Shown here in pieces: positions 1 through 5,399 of a DNA stretch of 17,892 bases. This DNA is from an uncultured Veillonella sp. (GTDB lineage: Bacteria; Bacillota; Negativicutes; Veillonellales; Veillonellaceae). The first letter of the stretch is position 1. Every line of letters begins with the position of its first letter. The stretch spans positions 1-17,892 of the forward strand of contig NZ_CALJON010000020.1 in assembly GCF_937981445.1 (NCBI RefSeq). Direction: 5' to 3'. Below the pieces are notes generated by a model. The model did not search any database, was not told where the DNA came from, and worked only from the letters and a program-made list of their open reading frames with translations. A program made the translations under genes and the position numbers.

Positions 1-147
1 AGTAAAATAGAGCGAGGTACGTACAATGAGAATTTGTCCATTGAAATGCTCATTGTCCTAGCGCGAGGCCTAAAGGTAGATGTGGGCGTATTGCTTACGG
101 TGACGCCGAAAGAATTAGCCTTGTTAGATGATGATGTATATGAATAA
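1..147 (+). CDS. 3' end of an XRE-family helix-turn-helix regulator (partial)
   Basis: The window opens inside a reading frame that ends at TAA 145-147, leaving 48 codons. The visible protein starts SKIERGTYNENLSIEML and continues LARGLKVDVGVLL, the pattern of the last two helices of a Cro/C1 (XRE) DNA-binding domain, in which 'S.iErG..n.sietL..ia.aL.v....L' follows the recognition helix. It ends with a short acidic tail, DDDVYE. The N-terminus is outside the window, so length and any extra domain are unknown. The gene is followed by a rho-independent terminator at 167-203 and then the accessory module on the same strand. That position makes it a candidate regulator of the module, but no operator was identified and the terminator argues against simple co-transcription. 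Confidence 0.75.
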   Translation, partial: SKIERGTYNENLSIEMLIVLARGLKVDVGVLLTVTPKELALLDDDVYE

Positions 148-166
148 TAAAACTATATAAGGCTGT

Positions 167-203
167 AAAAAAGGGACTGTTTGAAAAGGCAGTCCCTTTT
201 TAA
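167..203 (+). terminator. Rho-independent terminator of the XRE-like gene
   Basis: The left arm AAAGGGACTG (170-179) pairs with CAGTCCCTTT (190-199) around a 10-nt loop, followed by a run of T to about 201. It lies 20 bases after the stop of the regulator gene. The loop also holds a -35-like box (see the promoter entry at 181-210). Confidence 0.85.
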
Positions 204-210
204 GTATAAT
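181..210 (+). promoter_or_regulatory. Candidate sigma-A promoter of the accessory module, overlapping the terminator
   Basis: TTGAAA at 181-186 and a perfect TATAAT at 205-210 are separated by 18 bases. Transcription would start near 217, about 50 bases before the first gene at 269. The -35 box lies in the loop and the spacer covers the 3' arm of the upstream terminator hairpin. Activity is inferred from the boxes only. Confidence 0.6.
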
Positions 211-268
211 GAGAGGGACATATCATAAGATAATGAGCATACGATACGTAAGGGAGCAGAGGTAGAGG

Positions 269-1498
269 ATGGACAAAAAGACGCATGAGCTGCAGACGGT
301 AAGTGCTGAAAGTACAGTGCCTGGTGGAAGTAAACAATTACATTACATGGCGCTTACAGCGCAGGAATTAGAGGCCCAAGAACTGGAGCTTACGAAGGCC
401 TTAGATATAAGTTATGAGGAGTTAGAAGCTCTTGTAGTACATTGCGAAACCATTAATAGTCCTGAAGGTCTAAGTCAAATGGTAATTAAGGAAGTATGGA
501 ATCGATTAGGCGAACAATTTGGTCTAGAATTAACCAATGAGACTTTGATTCAAGCGCATATTCGTAAAAATCCCCAAGATAATCCACTGGCTAACGCATA
601 TAGTAAGGAAATTGGCGATAAAGTCTTACAAGATTCTAAATATAAGCAATATGGTCGAGACGCAAAGGTAGCCCACCAAAATGGTACACAAGAGGATGCG
701 TATACAGGGCACGTATTAGGTGAAAACGATAAGCCTAATATAGAGCATGTGATTTCTCGAGAAGAACATTATGGCGATTTAAGACGTGTACAGTCTGGTG
801 AAACTGTTGCCGAAGCGGCTAATGATCCATCGAATATTGTTGTGACGAATGAAAATTTAAACAAGAGTAAGGGTAAAAAATCCGTAGAGACATATACGAA
901 TCCAGAAGCTATGGCACAGCGGCGAAAACAGCTAGAAGAAAATTATAATAAAAAGGTGAATGATATTAATACGAATCCTAATTTATCTGAAGCCGAAAAA
1001 AAGGCACAGCTGGCTGAAGCTAAACGTAAGAAAGACAATATTTTAGCTGCTGACGAAGACAAAATGAAGGCTATAGATAAGAAGGCTCGCCGCAGCAAAA
1101 CTCTTCGGCAAGGCAAGAAGATTGCTGTGAACACCGCAAAGAAAGCCGGAAAAGATGCCATTAAAGCAGTGCTTGCCTCAGTGGTAGCTGATTTCTTGAA
1201 AAAAATGCTAAAGACCTTAATTGCTTTTTTCAAGGAGTCAGGGAAATCCTTTACAAAACTGATGACAGATTTAAAGCGAGCCTTTATAGAGTTCACTCAA
1301 GACATAAGGGCACAGGTAAGAAAGTATTTGAATATTGCGAAGGACACCATTGTGGGGACTATTTTGTCTGAAGCCTTTGCACCGGTACTAACCTTGTTTA
1401 AAAAGGCGGCAAGTTTTGTAAAGCAAGGATTTAAGTTTGTGCGCGAAGTATTCGGTTACTATAAAAAAGGCAGAAAATCGGGCCAAGTCCTTTGTTGA
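269..1498 (+). CDS. HNH-like nuclease domain protein, probably frameshifted (N-terminal part)
   Basis: This is a 409-aa frame with AGAGG at 258-262, six bases before the ATG. Residues 1-100 are helical and acidic. Residues 143-204 resemble an HNH (beta-beta-alpha metal) nuclease: AYTG (144-147), IEHVIS (158-163, His160), then DPSNIVV (186-192, Asn189) and NENLNKSKGKK (194-204, Asn198). The spacing recalls HNH domains with an H-N-N triad. Residues 215-290 are a Lys/Glu/Ala-rich coiled coil. Residues 291-398 form long amphipathic and hydrophobic helices. The frame then ends abruptly in GRKSGQVLC. Removing one A from the A6 run at 1463-1468 would continue the protein into the next frame, for about 575 aa in total. 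The family was not recognised as a named one. A nuclease role is inferred from the motif, and the membrane-like tail is unusual for a plain nuclease. Confidence 0.7.
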   Translation: MDKKTHELQTVSAESTVPGGSKQLHYMALTAQELEAQELELTKALDISYEELEALVVHCETINSPEGLSQMVIKEVWNRLGEQFGLELTNETLIQAHIRKNPQDNPLANAYSKEIGDKVLQDSKYKQYGRDAKVAHQNGTQEDAYTGHVLGENDKPNIEHVISREEHYGDLRRVQSGETVAEAANDPSNIVVTNENLNKSKGKKSVETYTNPEAMAQRRKQLEENYNKKVNDINTNPNLSEAEKKAQLAEAKRKKDNILAADEDKMKAIDKKARRSKTLRQGKKIAVNTAKKAGKDAIKAVLASVVADFLKKMLKTLIAFFKESGKSFTKLMTDLKRAFIEFTQDIRAQVRKYLNIAKDTIVGTILSEAFAPVLTLFKKAASFVKQGFKFVREVFGYYKKGRKSGQVLC

Positions 1499-1997
1499 AC
1501 AAATGGCTGATATTGGTAAGCTCTTGGTGGGGATTTTATCTGTAACCGGCGGCCTTTTACTTAGTGAAGTCATCGAAAAAAGCCTCTTAGCCATTCCCAT
1601 TTTTGCCATAACAATTCCCTTATTAGGTACACTGGCAAACTTTATTGCTACTTTAGTATCTAGTATAGTCTTTGGTGTTATAGGGGCTATTTCTATTTAC
1701 TATATTAATAAATTTGTAGAGAAAAAGATAAAAACGAAGCTCACTAAAGAAGTTCTTACAAAACAAGATGAGGTACTTACTTTGCAGGAGCAAAAGCGCT
1801 ATGTACTAGAGTCGAAGGTGGAGAATCGTAAAGAAATGATGTATCAAACTATCAGTGATCGTCATAGAGCTTTACGAGACATGATGGTAGAGAGTTTAGG
1901 GACAACAGAAAAGGGACATAAGACTCTAACAGAGAGTCATAAAGAAAATAGAAAAGTCTTAGACGATATAGATAGAATGTTAGATAATTTAGAGTAA
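1437..1997 (+). CDS. Membrane/coiled-coil protein, probably the out-of-frame C-terminal part of the HNH-like protein
   Basis: This open frame ends at TAA 1995-1997 and overlaps the previous gene in the +1 frame. Its earliest start is TTG 1437, with an AAGGA about eight bases upstream. The first ATG is 1503, five bases after the upstream stop, and has no clear ribosome site. Residues 28-92 hold two or three hydrophobic segments (LLVGILSVTGGLLL; LLAIPIFAITIPLLG; and FIATLVSSIVFGVIGAISI). Residues 93-186 are a charged coiled coil rich in Lys and Glu. The sense of the protein runs smoothly from the upstream frame: YYKK then AENRAKSFVEQ. The most economical reading is therefore one gene with an extra A, not two genes. 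Translation re-initiation of a separate membrane subunit is possible. No family was recognised. Confidence 0.6.
   Translation: MCAKYSVTIKKAENRAKSFVEQMADIGKLLVGILSVTGGLLLSEVIEKSLLAIPIFAITIPLLGTLANFIATLVSSIVFGVIGAISIYYINKFVEKKIKTKLTKEVLTKQDEVLTLQEQKRYVLESKVENRKEMMYQTISDRHRALRDMMVESLGTTEKGHKTLTESHKENRKVLDDIDRMLDNLE
1463..1468 (+). other. A6 homopolymer at the frame break
   Basis: Six consecutive A residues sit where the two overlapping frames (269-1498 and 1437-1997) would join. With five A the reading is YYKKAENRAKSF, uninterrupted. With six A the first frame stops 10 codons later. This is a candidate site of slippage mutation, phase variation, transcriptional slippage or sequencing error. Confidence 0.6.
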
Positions 1998-2026
1998 TTA
2001 AAGGTCGCTCTTATAATTAATCCTAA

Positions 2027-2105
2027 CGAGTTATTAAGTGTTAGGACTAGCGTTAATAAGTGTTAGAATTAAGCGTTAATAAGTGTTATTAAGTGCTAGA
2101 ATTAA
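2027..2105 (+). repeat. Imperfect 23-bp tandem repeat after the membrane-protein gene
   Basis: Units start at 2027, 2050 and 2073 and share GCGTTAATAAGTGTTAGAAT-like sequence with substitutions. The last unit carries an internal duplication of about 10 bases (TTAAGTG repeated). The array fills most of the 146-base gap between 1997 and the next gene. No terminator is visible in the gap, so the genes on either side may be co-transcribed. Confidence 0.6.
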
Positions 2106-2143
2106 CTGCGATTAAATGCATAATGTATTAATTACATGAGGAT

Positions 2144-2656
2144 ATGATGGTAAAGAGTAATAAAGCATTATTTTTACAGAGAAAAAATAGATTAAAGGCA
2201 TTGGAAAAAGAGATGCCCAAAAAAGTAACATTTACTCAAGTGAATGAAGATGGAGGCTTCTTTAATTGGTTTAATCATGAGGTAACAGGTCGTGAACTGA
2301 ATCAATTTTCCAAAGAGGTGAAAGACTGTTTTATTCGGCAAAACCAAGCCTTTGAATATGTGTATAATGGCTTACACGAAGTATACGAAACCTTCGACGC
2401 CTTAGATAAGGAATATCTTCAAGGCATTGCAATCGCCCTAAAGGGTAATGAAAAAACTGTAGAAGAGCTAAAAGAGACACAATATGATATAAATCAACTT
2501 GTTCAATCTCATCATAAAGTAGTGGTCGGATTAACAAGTTTTAAAGCCCGGCTTGAAACATTGGCGCATTTAGATGATATTGATTTAATGTTTGAGAGTT
2601 ATGAAGAGTTGCATGCTGGCTTATTACAGCTACAAGAGCAAATCATGAATTTATAA
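2144..2656 (+). CDS. Coiled-coil protein, N-terminal part of a gene interrupted by an in-frame TAA
   Basis: This 170-aa frame begins at ATG 2144; ATG 2147 is a near-equal alternative with better spacing to the GAGGA upstream. The protein is mainly helical. It has a basic N-terminus, a short aromatic stretch GGFFNWFNHEVTG (about 38-50), and then long heptad-like helices with many Gln, Glu and Leu to the end (LLQLQEQIMNL). TAA 2654-2656 stops it, but the same frame stays open to 2911 and continues the helical pattern into a membrane segment. The original protein was probably about 255 aa. No family was recognised. The position between a membrane protein and a AAA+ ATPase suggests a structural or adaptor subunit; this is inference. 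Confidence 0.6.
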   Translation: MMVKSNKALFLQRKNRLKALEKEMPKKVTFTQVNEDGGFFNWFNHEVTGRELNQFSKEVKDCFIRQNQAFEYVYNGLHEVYETFDALDKEYLQGIAIALKGNEKTVEELKETQYDINQLVQSHHKVVVGLTSFKARLETLAHLDDIDLMFESYEELHAGLLQLQEQIMNL

Positions 2657-2911
2657 TCAGTTAGCGTACAGCATCAAGCGAACTTAGGGGATATTAGTGA
2701 AAAGTTTAAGAAAGTCTATGATAATTTAAATATCACTATAGAGACAATAAAAGGGGAAGTGCAAATGGTTCACCACAATTTACAGTCTCAAGATATGCAG
2801 CAAATGGCACTTATTGTAGATTTGCAAAAAAAGGCTAGAGCCGCTAAAGGATTTGCTATCCTTTCATTTCTAATAGCTCTTTCAGCTTTAGTCGTTGCCT
2901 TTGTGCAATAA
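2657..2911 (+). pseudogene. C-terminal remnant of the coiled-coil gene: helix plus membrane anchor
   Basis: The frame is the same as 2144-2656, directly after its TAA, and is open to TAA 2909-2911 (84 codons). It encodes SVSVQHQANLGDISEKF, more amphipathic helix, then KKARAAKGFAILSFLIAL and a hydrophobic end ALVVAFVQ: one C-terminal transmembrane segment. Unbroken phase and continuing protein character indicate that it belongs to the upstream gene. An internal ATG at 2765, preceded by AGGGGAAG, could give an independent 48-aa membrane peptide, so partial function cannot be excluded. The stop codon touches the strong ribosome site of the next gene (AAGGAGG 2911-2917), which indicates a former or present operon. 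Confidence 0.65.
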
Positions 2912-2922
2912 AGGAGGCTACT

Positions 2923-3207
2923 ATGCTTTCAGATCAATATAAACAACAATTACGAACGGAAGTTCTCAAGTTAGACGATTTAACGAATGGGCAGTATGAA
3001 CTAGAGGCCCTTGAAAAAGCGATTGAGGACGGGGTAAGCAAAAGTGCGCCTTTGGAATTAATTAAGAAATTAAGGGATATTCGACGCTCCTATGAGACAA
3101 ACCAGATGGAAGCGAAGGCAGAAATTATTGTAGAGCTCCTATATAAATACTTAGGGGCGCTAGCAGTAGATGATGTATATGAATGGATATTCCTTTTGAA
3201 GCATTAG
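2923..3207 (+). CDS. Small helical protein of the AAA+ module (unknown family)
   Basis: This 94-aa protein has a strong ribosome site, AAGGAGG, five bases before the ATG. It is predicted helical and charged throughout (LRTEVLKLDDLTNGQYELEAL, ELIKKLRDIRRSYETNQMEAKAEIIVELLYKYLGAL). There is no signal peptide and no clear membrane segment; the C-terminus is EWIFLLKH. It overlaps the start of the AAA+ gene by 25 bases. That start lacks a good ribosome site of its own, so the two are probably translationally coupled and the products may act together, for example as an adaptor for the ATPase. The function is not recognised. Confidence 0.75.
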   Translation: MLSDQYKQQLRTEVLKLDDLTNGQYELEALEKAIEDGVSKSAPLELIKKLRDIRRSYETNQMEAKAEIIVELLYKYLGALAVDDVYEWIFLLKH

Positions 3208-4139
3208 CTGAGCAATTAGAGTCTTTGGTGGGATTAAAGGCTGTGAAGGCACAGGTTAGAGATTTGATTGCTTTTAATGAATTGCAAAAGAAGCGTGTAC
3301 AATTAGGCCTAAAGAAAACGAATAAAACCTTACACATGGCTTTTTTAGGCAATCCAGGGACAGCTAAGACAACGGTGGCTCGTATTGTAGGGCGGATGTA
3401 TAAGTCATTGGGGATTTTAAGTAAGGGCCATTTTATCGAAGCGGGGCGCGCTGACTTAATTGCGGAGTATCAGGGGCAAACGGCTATTAAAGTACGCCGT
3501 TTAATTAATAAAGCACGGGGCGGCGTGTTATTTATTGATGAAGCCTATAGTATTACAGAAAATGAGCATAGCGATAGTTATGGCCGTGAATGTTTAACAG
3601 AGCTTACGAAAGCCTTGGAAGACTATCGTGATGATTTAGTCGTAATTGTGGCAGGCTATCCTGATTTGATGAAACAATTCTTTGCCTCTAATCCAGGTCT
3701 TAAATCTAGGTTTAATCAGTTTATTACGTTTCCAGACTATTCTGAAGCTGAGCTATTGGATATTTTCAAGTATTTGTGTAAGCAAAATGACTATATTGTA
3801 ACGGAAGAGGGCCTTGTAAAATTAAAGGAAAAAATTGCTAAGGATTTTGCGGCTACTTCTAGTAGTATTAAGGTGGACCATAAAGAATATGGATTTTCGC
3901 CGGAGAATAAAGATAATGCATTTTCGCCGGAGCATAAAGGGAATGCATTTTCGCCGGAGAATAAAGCACAGGAGCTTTCACTGAAGGATAGAGAGCGGGG
4001 GATTCTAACTAAAGCGAATGGACGCTATATTCGAAATCTATTTGACGATGTAACTATGAATCAAGCAAAGCGTTTGTACAATAGAAAAGAAGCACTAGAC
4101 AAACAGAGTCTAATGCTTCTTTGTGAGTTAGATTTTTAA
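3183..4139 (+). CDS. CbxX/SpoVK-type AAA+ ATPase
   Basis: This 318-aa protein carries a single AAA+ module of the CbxX/CfxQ/SpoVK group. These ATPases form hexamers that remodel or thread partner proteins. Visible motifs are an N-terminal VGLKAVKAQV helix, Walker A GNPGTAKTT (56-64), a pore-loop-like EYQGQTA (95-101), Walker B VLFIDEAYS (115-123; D119, E120), a sensor-1 region VAGYP, a candidate arginine finger in NPGLKSRFN (R176), and the lid with ANGRYIRNLFD (278-288). The Walker A has Ala61 where the consensus has Gly. Three 9-residue repeats (237-263, FSPENK-like) are inserted in the lid. The gene overlaps the small 94-aa gene by 25 bases and ends five bases from the convergent yigZ. The partner is unknown; the neighbouring helical and nuclease proteins are the obvious candidates. 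Confidence 0.9.
   Translation: MDIPFEALAEQLESLVGLKAVKAQVRDLIAFNELQKKRVQLGLKKTNKTLHMAFLGNPGTAKTTVARIVGRMYKSLGILSKGHFIEAGRADLIAEYQGQTAIKVRRLINKARGGVLFIDEAYSITENEHSDSYGRECLTELTKALEDYRDDLVVIVAGYPDLMKQFFASNPGLKSRFNQFITFPDYSEAELLDIFKYLCKQNDYIVTEEGLVKLKEKIAKDFAATSSSIKVDHKEYGFSPENKDNAFSPEHKGNAFSPENKAQELSLKDRERGILTKANGRYIRNLFDDVTMNQAKRLYNRKEALDKQSLMLLCELDF
3891..3971 (+). repeat. In-frame 27-bp tandem repeat (x3) within the AAA+ lid
   Basis: Three copies begin at 3891, 3918 and 3945. Each opens with TTTTCGCCGGAG(A/C)ATAAAG after a GGA or GCA codon. They encode GFSPENKDN, AFSPEHKGN and AFSPENKAQ. The period keeps the frame, so copy number could change without killing the gene. Confidence 0.85.
4088..4120 (-). 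terminator. Hairpin in the AAA+ 3' coding end, likely terminator of yigZ
   Basis: AGAAGCACTAGAC (4088-4100) and GTCTAATGCTTCT (4108-4120) form a 13-bp stem with one C/A position (a G-U pair on the minus strand) and a 7-nt loop. Read on the minus strand it is followed by a T-rich run (TTTTCTATTG), as expected for a terminator 25 bases after the yigZ stop. On the plus strand the following T run is poor, although it may act weakly for the AAA+ gene. Confidence 0.65.
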
Positions 4140-4144
4140 ATGAG

Positions 4145-4801
4145 TTATAGTTCTGCCGTGTTATTCTCTTCCTCTACAAGGGGGATCTGTACCATTTTTT
4201 CTTCTTTTAATTCCCAGCCCGCTTGCCCCCTACTCATGTTGTCTATGGCCGTTTGTAACGCATCTAATTCGCTAGGGCTTACGTATATTTGCAAGGTTAC
4301 TTTGTCTGTAAAATTTGTTTCAAAATGTAGATTTTGCTCTTCTAGATACCGCCCTAGGGTATTATAAAGACTGTAGTCAACGGTAACTTCCACAATTTGA
4401 CGCAATGTGTGGAGGACTTTAGGAGCTGATTTTATAACTTCTGCCGCACTATGCGAGTAAGCTCTAATAAGCCCGCCGGCACCTAGTTTGATACCTCCGA
4501 AGTAACGGGTTACGACAATTAAGGTGTTGGTAGTTTTTGTTTTTTTTAAAACCTCCAAAATAGGTTTGCCAGCAGTGCCGGACGGTTCGCCATTATCTGA
4601 AGAGCGTTGCTGTTCTTGTGTGGGGCCTAGCGCATAGGCTGTACAATTGTGGGTAGCATCCCAAAACTCTTTATTGATGCGGGCAATGCCGGCTTGAGCT
4701 TCTTCTTCTGTGGTGCAGGGGATAGCTGTAGCAATAAAGCGTGATTTTTCTACAATATATTCAATTCGATGTTCTTGGCCAATGGTAATAAATGACGCCA
4801 T
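4145..4801 (-). CDS. yigZ: YigZ/YvyE (IMPACT, UPF0029) family protein
   Basis: This 218-aa protein has the usual family length and two domains. The N-terminal IMPACT domain (about 15-125) shows KSRFIA (19-24), HNCTAYALG (51-59), DNGEPSGTAGKPIL (69-82) and TRYFGGIKLGAGGL (98-111), the family hallmarks. A DUF1949-like ferredoxin-fold domain follows to the C-terminus. Family members are conserved cytoplasmic proteins; the eukaryotic homologue IMPACT acts on translational control, and the bacterial role is not settled. The minus-strand start ATG at 4801 has GGGGGT upstream. It converges with the AAA+ gene, and its terminator hairpin appears to lie within that gene. It diverges from csoR. Confidence 0.93.
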   Translation of the reverse strand: MASFITIGQEHRIEYIVEKSRFIATAIPCTTEEEAQAGIARINKEFWDATHNCTAYALGPTQEQQRSSDNGEPSGTAGKPILEVLKKTKTTNTLIVVTRYFGGIKLGAGGLIRAYSHSAAEVIKSAPKVLHTLRQIVEVTVDYSLYNTLGRYLEEQNLHFETNFTDKVTLQIYVSPSELDALQTAIDNMSRGQAGWELKEEKMVQIPLVEEENNTAEL

Positions 4802-4855
4802 AGTATACCCCCATGAAAAATATAATCAATTACATATATAGTGGATTTATGTGAT

Positions 4856-4907
4856 GCAAGACTGAGGTACTCTCCATGTAGGTATGACCGAGGTCTTGCG
4901 TTTTTTT
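4856..4907 (+). terminator. Orphan plus-strand terminator upstream of csoR
   Basis: GCAAGAC (4856-4862) pairs with GTCTTGC (4893-4899), with an imperfect inner stem, and is followed by seven T (4901-4907). No plus-strand gene lies between the AAA+ stop (4139) and here. It may stop read-through running antisense across yigZ, or end an unrecognised short transcript. The minus strand has no T run. It insulates the copper operon from upstream transcription. Confidence 0.7.
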
Positions 4908-4948
4908 ATTATCACTTAACATATTACGGAATTTTTAAAATGAATTCA

Positions 4949-5018
4949 ATACCCCCTTGTTGACGATGTAAGTGAGAAAGAGTAACATAATACATGTAGA
5001 AATACCCCGTGGGGGTAT
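4949..5018 (+). promoter_or_regulatory. csoR-copA promoter with CsoR operator
   Basis: The -35 TTGACG (4960-4965) and -10 TAACAT (4983-4988) are 17 bases apart, giving a start near 4995. A palindrome ATACCCC-GTG-GGGGTAT (5002-5018) lies just downstream. It has the G/C tracts flanked by TA/AT that CsoR repressors bind. A further half-like sequence, ATACCCCC, lies at 4949-4956, next to the -35. Apo-CsoR bound at 5002-5018 would block transcription, and Cu(I) would release it (family knowledge). The 311-base gap between yigZ and csoR therefore holds the orphan terminator, this promoter/operator and the leader duplication. Confidence 0.82.
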
Positions 5019-5046
5019 GTAAATATGTTTTATCGTAGACTTATAT

Positions 5047-5100
5047 ATAAAGTTATATAGAGAGTTAAGAAAAATAAAGTTATATAGAGAGTTAAGAAGA
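5047..5100 (+). repeat. 27-bp tandem duplication in the csoR leader
   Basis: The sequence starting ATAAAGTTATATAGAGAG occurs at 5047 and again at 5074. The first 25 bases are identical, and only one of the last two differs (AA versus GA). It lies between the operator and the csoR ribosome site, within the predicted 5' untranslated leader. Confidence 0.9.
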
Positions 5101-5112
5101 AAGAGGTATGCT

Positions 5113-5382
5113 ATGTTAACTGATATGGAAGTAGATAAAGTGACGCGCCGCCTTCGCCGCATTAAGGGCCAAGTAGAAGGCATAGAGCGCATGGTAGAAG
5201 ATCATCGTTACTGCATTGAAGTATTACAACAAATTGGTGCTGTACGAGCGGCTCTTTACCAAGTGGGCATGTTAATGTTAGAGAGCCATTCGCGCTCTTG
5301 CGTAGTAGATGCCATAAAAAAAGGCAATGAAGATGATGCTATTACAGAATTGATGGGCGTATATAAATCATTACATAAATAA
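5113..5382 (+). CDS. csoR: Copper-sensing repressor CsoR
   Basis: This 89-aa all-helical protein of the CsoR/RcnR (DUF156) family starts after AGAGG. It shows the N-terminal RRLRRIKGQVEGIERM signature. The Cu(I) ligand set is visible as Cys34 (YCIEVLQQI), His59 and Cys63 (ESHSRSC), the C-H-C arrangement of true copper sensors. The homologous nickel, formaldehyde and sulfide sensors differ at these positions. The protein is a DNA-binding repressor that leaves its operator when it binds Cu(I). It is the first gene of an operon with copA (17 bases between stop and start), and the upstream palindrome at 5002-5018 fits autoregulation. No copZ chaperone gene lies in the operon. Confidence 0.93.
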   Translation: MLTDMEVDKVTRRLRRIKGQVEGIERMVEDHRYCIEVLQQIGAVRAALYQVGMLMLESHSRSCVVDAIKKGNEDDAITELMGVYKSLHK

Positions 5383-5399
5383 GAAAGAAGGTTGTAGTA

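Noticed and set aside
130..145. 16 bases (GATGATGTATATGAAT) shared with 3169-3184
   Set aside because: It could mark the edge of an insertion, but the second copy lies inside the coding overlap of two module genes, not at a boundary; repeated Asp-Asp-Val-Tyr-Glu codons by chance are more likely.
1463..1469. Programmed -1 frameshift on A-AAA-AAG
   Set aside because: The downstream frame needs a +1 (or -2) shift, not -1, and no stimulatory hairpin was evident; an inserted A explains it more simply.
4140..4367. Plus-strand open frame directly after the AAA+ gene
   Set aside because: It lies wholly antisense to the well-supported yigZ gene and has no ribosome site.
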